From Gossypium raimondii (Eukaryota; Streptophyta; Magnoliopsida; Malvales; Malvaceae), in contig NC_068565.1 of NCBI RefSeq assembly GCF_025698545.1, positions 7,874,001 through 7,938,000 of the forward strand: DNA of 64,000 nucleotides, written 5' to 3'. The notes under the pieces are model-generated. The model saw only the letters and a list, made by a program, of their open reading frames with translations, had not been told where the DNA came from and did not search any database. The position numbers and the translations under genes were made by a program. Of the stretch, positions 60,510 through 64,000 are shown in pieces; position 1 is the first letter of the stretch; the number at the start of each line of letters is the position of its first letter.

Positions 60510-61320
60510 TCTCATTGATTTTTTAACGTGTTACCAAATTATTAGTAAATTTCTTTTTGATGACATAATGATTTATTTGACTTTCCAACTTTATAAAAAA
60601 TATTTTAGCCCTCTATTTAATTTTTACTTCTTTTATCCCTTAAACTTACTTTGTTTATCAAATCACCCCAAAATAGATGAAAAAGTTAACCTCTGTTAAC
60701 TTTGTTGACATAGTATATACATGTATTTCTACATAGATGTCAAGTTAGCAATTAATTAATTTTTTAAATATAAAAATTCAAAAAAAACAAAATATAAAAA
60801 TTCAAAACTTATTAAAGCGTATAAAAATAAAAAAATATTTTTAAAATTTGAAAATTTAAATAATTGTTAATATGGCATACACGTGGACTTCCACATGTGG
60901 ATGCCACATCAACAGATGTTAACTTTTCCATTTATTTTTGAAAGATTTGATAAACAATGCAAGTTTAAAGGCTAAAAGAGGCGAAAATTTAAATGGAAGG
61001 CTAGAATAGATTTTTTGTAAAGTTGGAGGGTTAAATAAATCATTATGCCTTTCTTTTTTGGTCACCCAACTATGTTACAAAATGATCACTCAACTATTCA
61101 AATTTTCTTTTTTGGACACCCAACTATATTGGATTTTTGGGTGTTTCTATTTTTACGTTAGCTAGCTAGTGACCATAAAAGACAATTGAATAGTTAGGTG
61201 ACTATTTTGTAACTTTTCATAGTTGAGTTTACTAATAATTGAATGATCATTTTGTAACTTTTAATAGTTAGATGATTAAAAAATCATAATTGAGTGAACT
61301 CTACTATAATTTATCCTAAT
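60510..61320. mobile_element. Foldback MITE of the gtcacccaactat family, interrupted
   Basis: Same family as 18065-18420. The left fragment (about 60510-60558) has accaaattattagtaaattt. The main part (61050-61320) has ggtcacccaactatg, atgatcactcaactatt and, inverted, aatagttaggtgactatttt. Another element at 60559-61049 splits it. The right end near 61320 reads aatttatcc. Outer limits are approximate. Confidence 0.6.
60559..61049. mobile_element. Nested MITE with 9-bp duplication TTTCTTTTT
   Basis: 491 bp flanked by TTTCTTTTT at 60550-60558 and 61050-61058. The right end reverse-complemented is ggcataatgatttatttaac; the left end is gatgacataatgatttattt. The arms then pair through ccaacttta, gttaac and acatgtggatgcc-like words. 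A 9-bp duplication fits Mutator-like elements. The low complexity of the duplication means the exact limits could be off by a few bases. Confidence 0.65.
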
Positions 61321-61481
61321 AAAAATTTATAGAGTTGAAACAAATATCATAAATCCCAATACAAAATTGGATTTTATTTTCTTACTTTTTTAGAGTTTTT
61401 CCAAGAAACAACATCATTTATATCGTGATTTTGGTGGATATATTACAATGGCACATTTTCCTAGCTAGATAAGGTTATGAG

Positions 61482-61905
61482 TAGACTTGTTCATAGGTTG
61501 AGCTACTGTTTAAAATTTGGGAGGGTTTGGACAAAAACACTTGGCTTGAAAAATGGGTTTGGGCAAAAAAATTAGGTCTGTTTAAAATATGGGTCGGGCT
61601 TAGGCTTGAATATATAAGGCTAGAGTCCATCCCAATCTGTTTTTAAGTTAGTAAAGTTTTATATTATGTTATTTTTATATATTATATAATTTATAACACA
61701 TAAAAAGTAAATCTATGATGTAAACATTTAAAATTGTTAAGGTGACTTTATATAAAATTATTAAATGTTAATTTAGTTATTTATAAATATGGACAGATTT
61801 GAGCAAAATTTTAGACCTATATTTCTGGTCAAGTCTAGCATGGACAACATAAAATACGTTAATATCATGCATAGACCCACTCGACCTAGTCCATAAACAC
61901 CTTTA
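61482..61905. mobile_element. hAT-like non-autonomous element
   Basis: Left end tagacttgttcataggttga. Right end reverse-complemented taaaggtgtttatggactag. Inside are gggtttgggcaaaaaaatta and atgggtcgggcttaggcttg phrases characteristic of a dispersed plant family also hinted at near 820-1000. The flanking octamers (GTTATGAG, ACCATGGG) match at four positions and differ by transitions at the other four. Confidence 0.48.
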
Positions 61906-63889
61906 ACCATGGGACAAAGTGTAATCCTAAGATTTCATGAAGAAAGATAATAAATATAAATAAAATTAACTTATTAAATGAATTAATAATCAAAGTATAT
62001 TTAGATTAAAATTAAAAGACATCAATTTTATCATTAAGCACAGAATTATTTGTATCGAAAAGGTTTGTTTGTCAATAGACAAAATTTTACCATGGCATAT
62101 AAAAGGTAACCGATTCCATATAACTGTCATTTTCAAGATAGCTAAGTAATGAACCATAATTGCACATCTGAGATTACATTACGTGTTCGAGCTAACCCAA
62201 ATTGACTTTACCCAAATCCTATATGGTCTTTAATAACTGACAATATCACAACAACTGCAACTTCAACTTTCGTAAAGGATTGGATTATACCAGTCTGATT
62301 CAGTGAATTCCATTTGGTTGGATTTTAATTCTCGACATGATAATCATGTGTCATTTTGTCAATCATTTTATTAGACATTTTATCACAACTAAGATCAATA
62401 CATGACGTGTTGAGAGTCTAACACGGCCGGTCCTCAACAAATATTTATATATATGTATATCACGATCATCAACATTTTCATAGATTCCACGTACCCAATC
62501 TGCAATATTTGTTCAAGGGTCTTTTTCTGCTTTCAAAACCAGAGACTTTCAGTCATTGTAGTGGTGCACACGACATTAATCGTCTACATGAAGCTGAATA
62601 CAGTGACTGCATGCAGAGTCCTATAAAGAGAGCTTATCTGCAACATCAACTACAAAGAAAAAACAAATGTACATCTGGCTTTAAGTTGCATGCTAAATAC
62701 GACGTATCTATTAATTTCTATACAAATATTCCAAAAAATAAAAATAACAGTCCTAACAATTGGCAATTTCTCATAACCTTGAAAATAACTTAACATTTTG
62801 ATATTTTTGAAAGGCGACTTCGTTTCTCGACAGCTTTACATCAAAAACTCTTTCGTCTTGTCAAATTTTAAAGGGTTGATTGCGGTTCTTGGTCGGTTGT
62901 CTTCTTTTGAGTTTAAAAAAAAAAATCGTCCAAGTAAAAAATAAATAAATAGAAATGTGGTTTCTACGGATATACGAATAAAAATTAATATAAAAAGAAA
63001 ATTTGTGGGGGAGATTGGTGTTTTTTTTCTGTAGATATTGGGATTCCACGTAAAAGATTAAAATTTCTCTACCCTCCAATAAATTATACACTAACTGGGA
63101 AGGAATTGACTTTCTTTTACCAAACCTAGCAATTAATCTCCATCTCCTTCACCTACTATTCAAAGTTACTTTAACTAAGCAATTTTATTGACCAAACATC
63201 TCTTTTCAATTAAGAAAATATTACCATCCAAAATTTCTAACTGAAACACAACCTTTTAGGAGTTATTAGAAGTAAGCCAATTAAACTTTAGTAGTTCTTG
63301 CCTTTGATCTAATCTTCTTGTTACATATGCTGGGAAAATTATAAAGCAATAGTATAGTTGGATCTCAAGTATTTCTACTTTCTTTCTGCCTTTTTGATTT
63401 TGTGCTATGTTATCTATAAAGAAGTGCATATATTCGAAATAATGGAGGCTAAAAGCCAGCCATGGTGCTATTAAAAACGAAGAAAGAAGATCTTGTTAAT
63501 TGATTCGACGAAGACTTGGTTTGTTAAAACAAATATGAAAAAATTAATTGAAAATTGGATTATCCAAGCCAAAGAAAATCTCCAAGATAAGCTATCACTG
63601 AAGTTACCCAATTTTGTTTGATTCATTACCCTGCAACCTCAAGTATGTTAAAGCAACTTTCAATAGCAGGTTAATGGATTTGAAAAGGATTTGTTCAAGT
63701 TAATCTAGAGAGAAAACTGGAGAGTAACTAAAGTTGACGACAAAACTCAGTTAGTGTATAATTATGTAGTCCACATCTCAATAATTTATTGGAGGGGCAC
63801 AAACATGAGGCAAGGGAATTTTGTTCGAGTTGACGTGTGCAAATTTTTAATTGACATGAACGAAGCAACACCGTTTCGGAGACTAAAAC
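61906..63889. other. Intergenic DNA, nothing firm
   Basis: The 94-codon open frame at 62509-62793 (plus) has a normal-looking start but no recognisable domain, and its second half is lysine- and asparagine-rich as expected from AT-rich DNA. I do not call it a gene. TATA-like atatttatatatatg lies at 62441-62455, 55-70 bp before that frame, which is why it is mentioned. Confidence 0.4.
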
Positions 63890-64000
63890 TTTTAGGGTAA
63901 ACTATATTCAAGGTCACTAAATTATTATTAAATTTACATTTAGGTCACTTAACTTCAAGAAGTTAAAAAATAGTCACTAACTATTCGAAAGTTTTCATTT
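63890..64000. repeat. Start of a further foldback or LTR repeat, cut by the window end
   Basis: From about 63895 the sequence gggtaaactatattcaaggt, then cactaaattattatt and aggtcacttaac, resembles the ends of the MITE at 56574-57248 (gggtaaactacaccc...tcact). Only the first arm is inside the window. Confidence 0.45.

Noticed and set aside
62509..62793. Open frame of 94 codons with a TATA-like motif upstream
   Set aside because: No family recognised, the second half is AT-driven composition, and no exon structure can be extended from it. Listed as intergenic with a note.
1..64000. tRNA, rRNA and organelle-derived insertions
   Set aside because: No cloverleaf-forming gene, rRNA core or plastid/mitochondrial coding segment was noticed by eye. 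tRNA-like box A/B words occur only in the SINE-like repeats. A tRNAscan or organelle search was not possible here.

Overview
This is a gene-poor, transposon-rich stretch of a plant nuclear genome. The organism is a dicot. The style of the LTR retrotransposons and foldback elements suggests cotton (Gossypium) or a close malvid relative; that is recognition, not proof. I find three apparently intact protein genes, one gene-derived pseudogene and a dense set of nested mobile elements. There are no rRNA, tRNA or CRISPR features.

Genes: (1) 13900-16446, minus strand, a single-exon 848-residue CC-NB-ARC-LRR immune receptor of the ZAR1/RPP13-like-4 type. (2) 43373-44390, plus strand, a two-exon DUF538 secreted or membrane-associated protein of 164 residues. 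(3) 50993-54824, minus strand, a 13-exon gene for an mRNA cap guanine-N7 methyltransferase of 372 residues; I resolved every exon and all junctions are in phase. (4) 23911-35561, plus strand, the 3' two-thirds of a 1,4-dihydroxy-2-naphthoyl-CoA synthase (NS/MenB) gene, broken by a nonsense codon and altered exons.

Layout: 1-4.7 kb is LTR-like repeat with TA-rich minisatellites. 4.7-13.9 kb is AT-rich intergenic DNA with two G-box clusters, SINE-like copies and a GA microsatellite. 13.9-17.5 kb is the NLR with a probable 5' UTR intron and W-boxes. 17.5-22.7 kb holds a foldback MITE, an old LTR-like region and an Athila-like solo LTR inserted into it. 22.7-35.9 kb is the most interesting block: PIF/Harbinger-type terminal inverted repeats with a TTA duplication bracket the MenB fragment, and a 10.6-kb non-autonomous Tat/Ogre-type LTR retrotransposon (duplication AGATA) sits in one of its introns. 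36-43 kb contains repeats and large inverted repeats. After the DUF538 gene come an internally deleted Ogre-type element (TCCTT) and a solo Ogre-type LTR (GTCAT). The methyltransferase follows, then more LTR remnants, a solo LTR (TTGTT), nested MITEs and a hAT-like element.

The genes do not form a pathway together: they are unrelated islands between transposons. The best candidates for something new are the gene-carrying PIF/Harbinger-like element, the 44-bp satellite-like array in the 3' region of the Ogre-type element, the altered first helix of the ZAR1-like receptor, and an internally deleted Ogre derivative that still has perfect target-site duplications.
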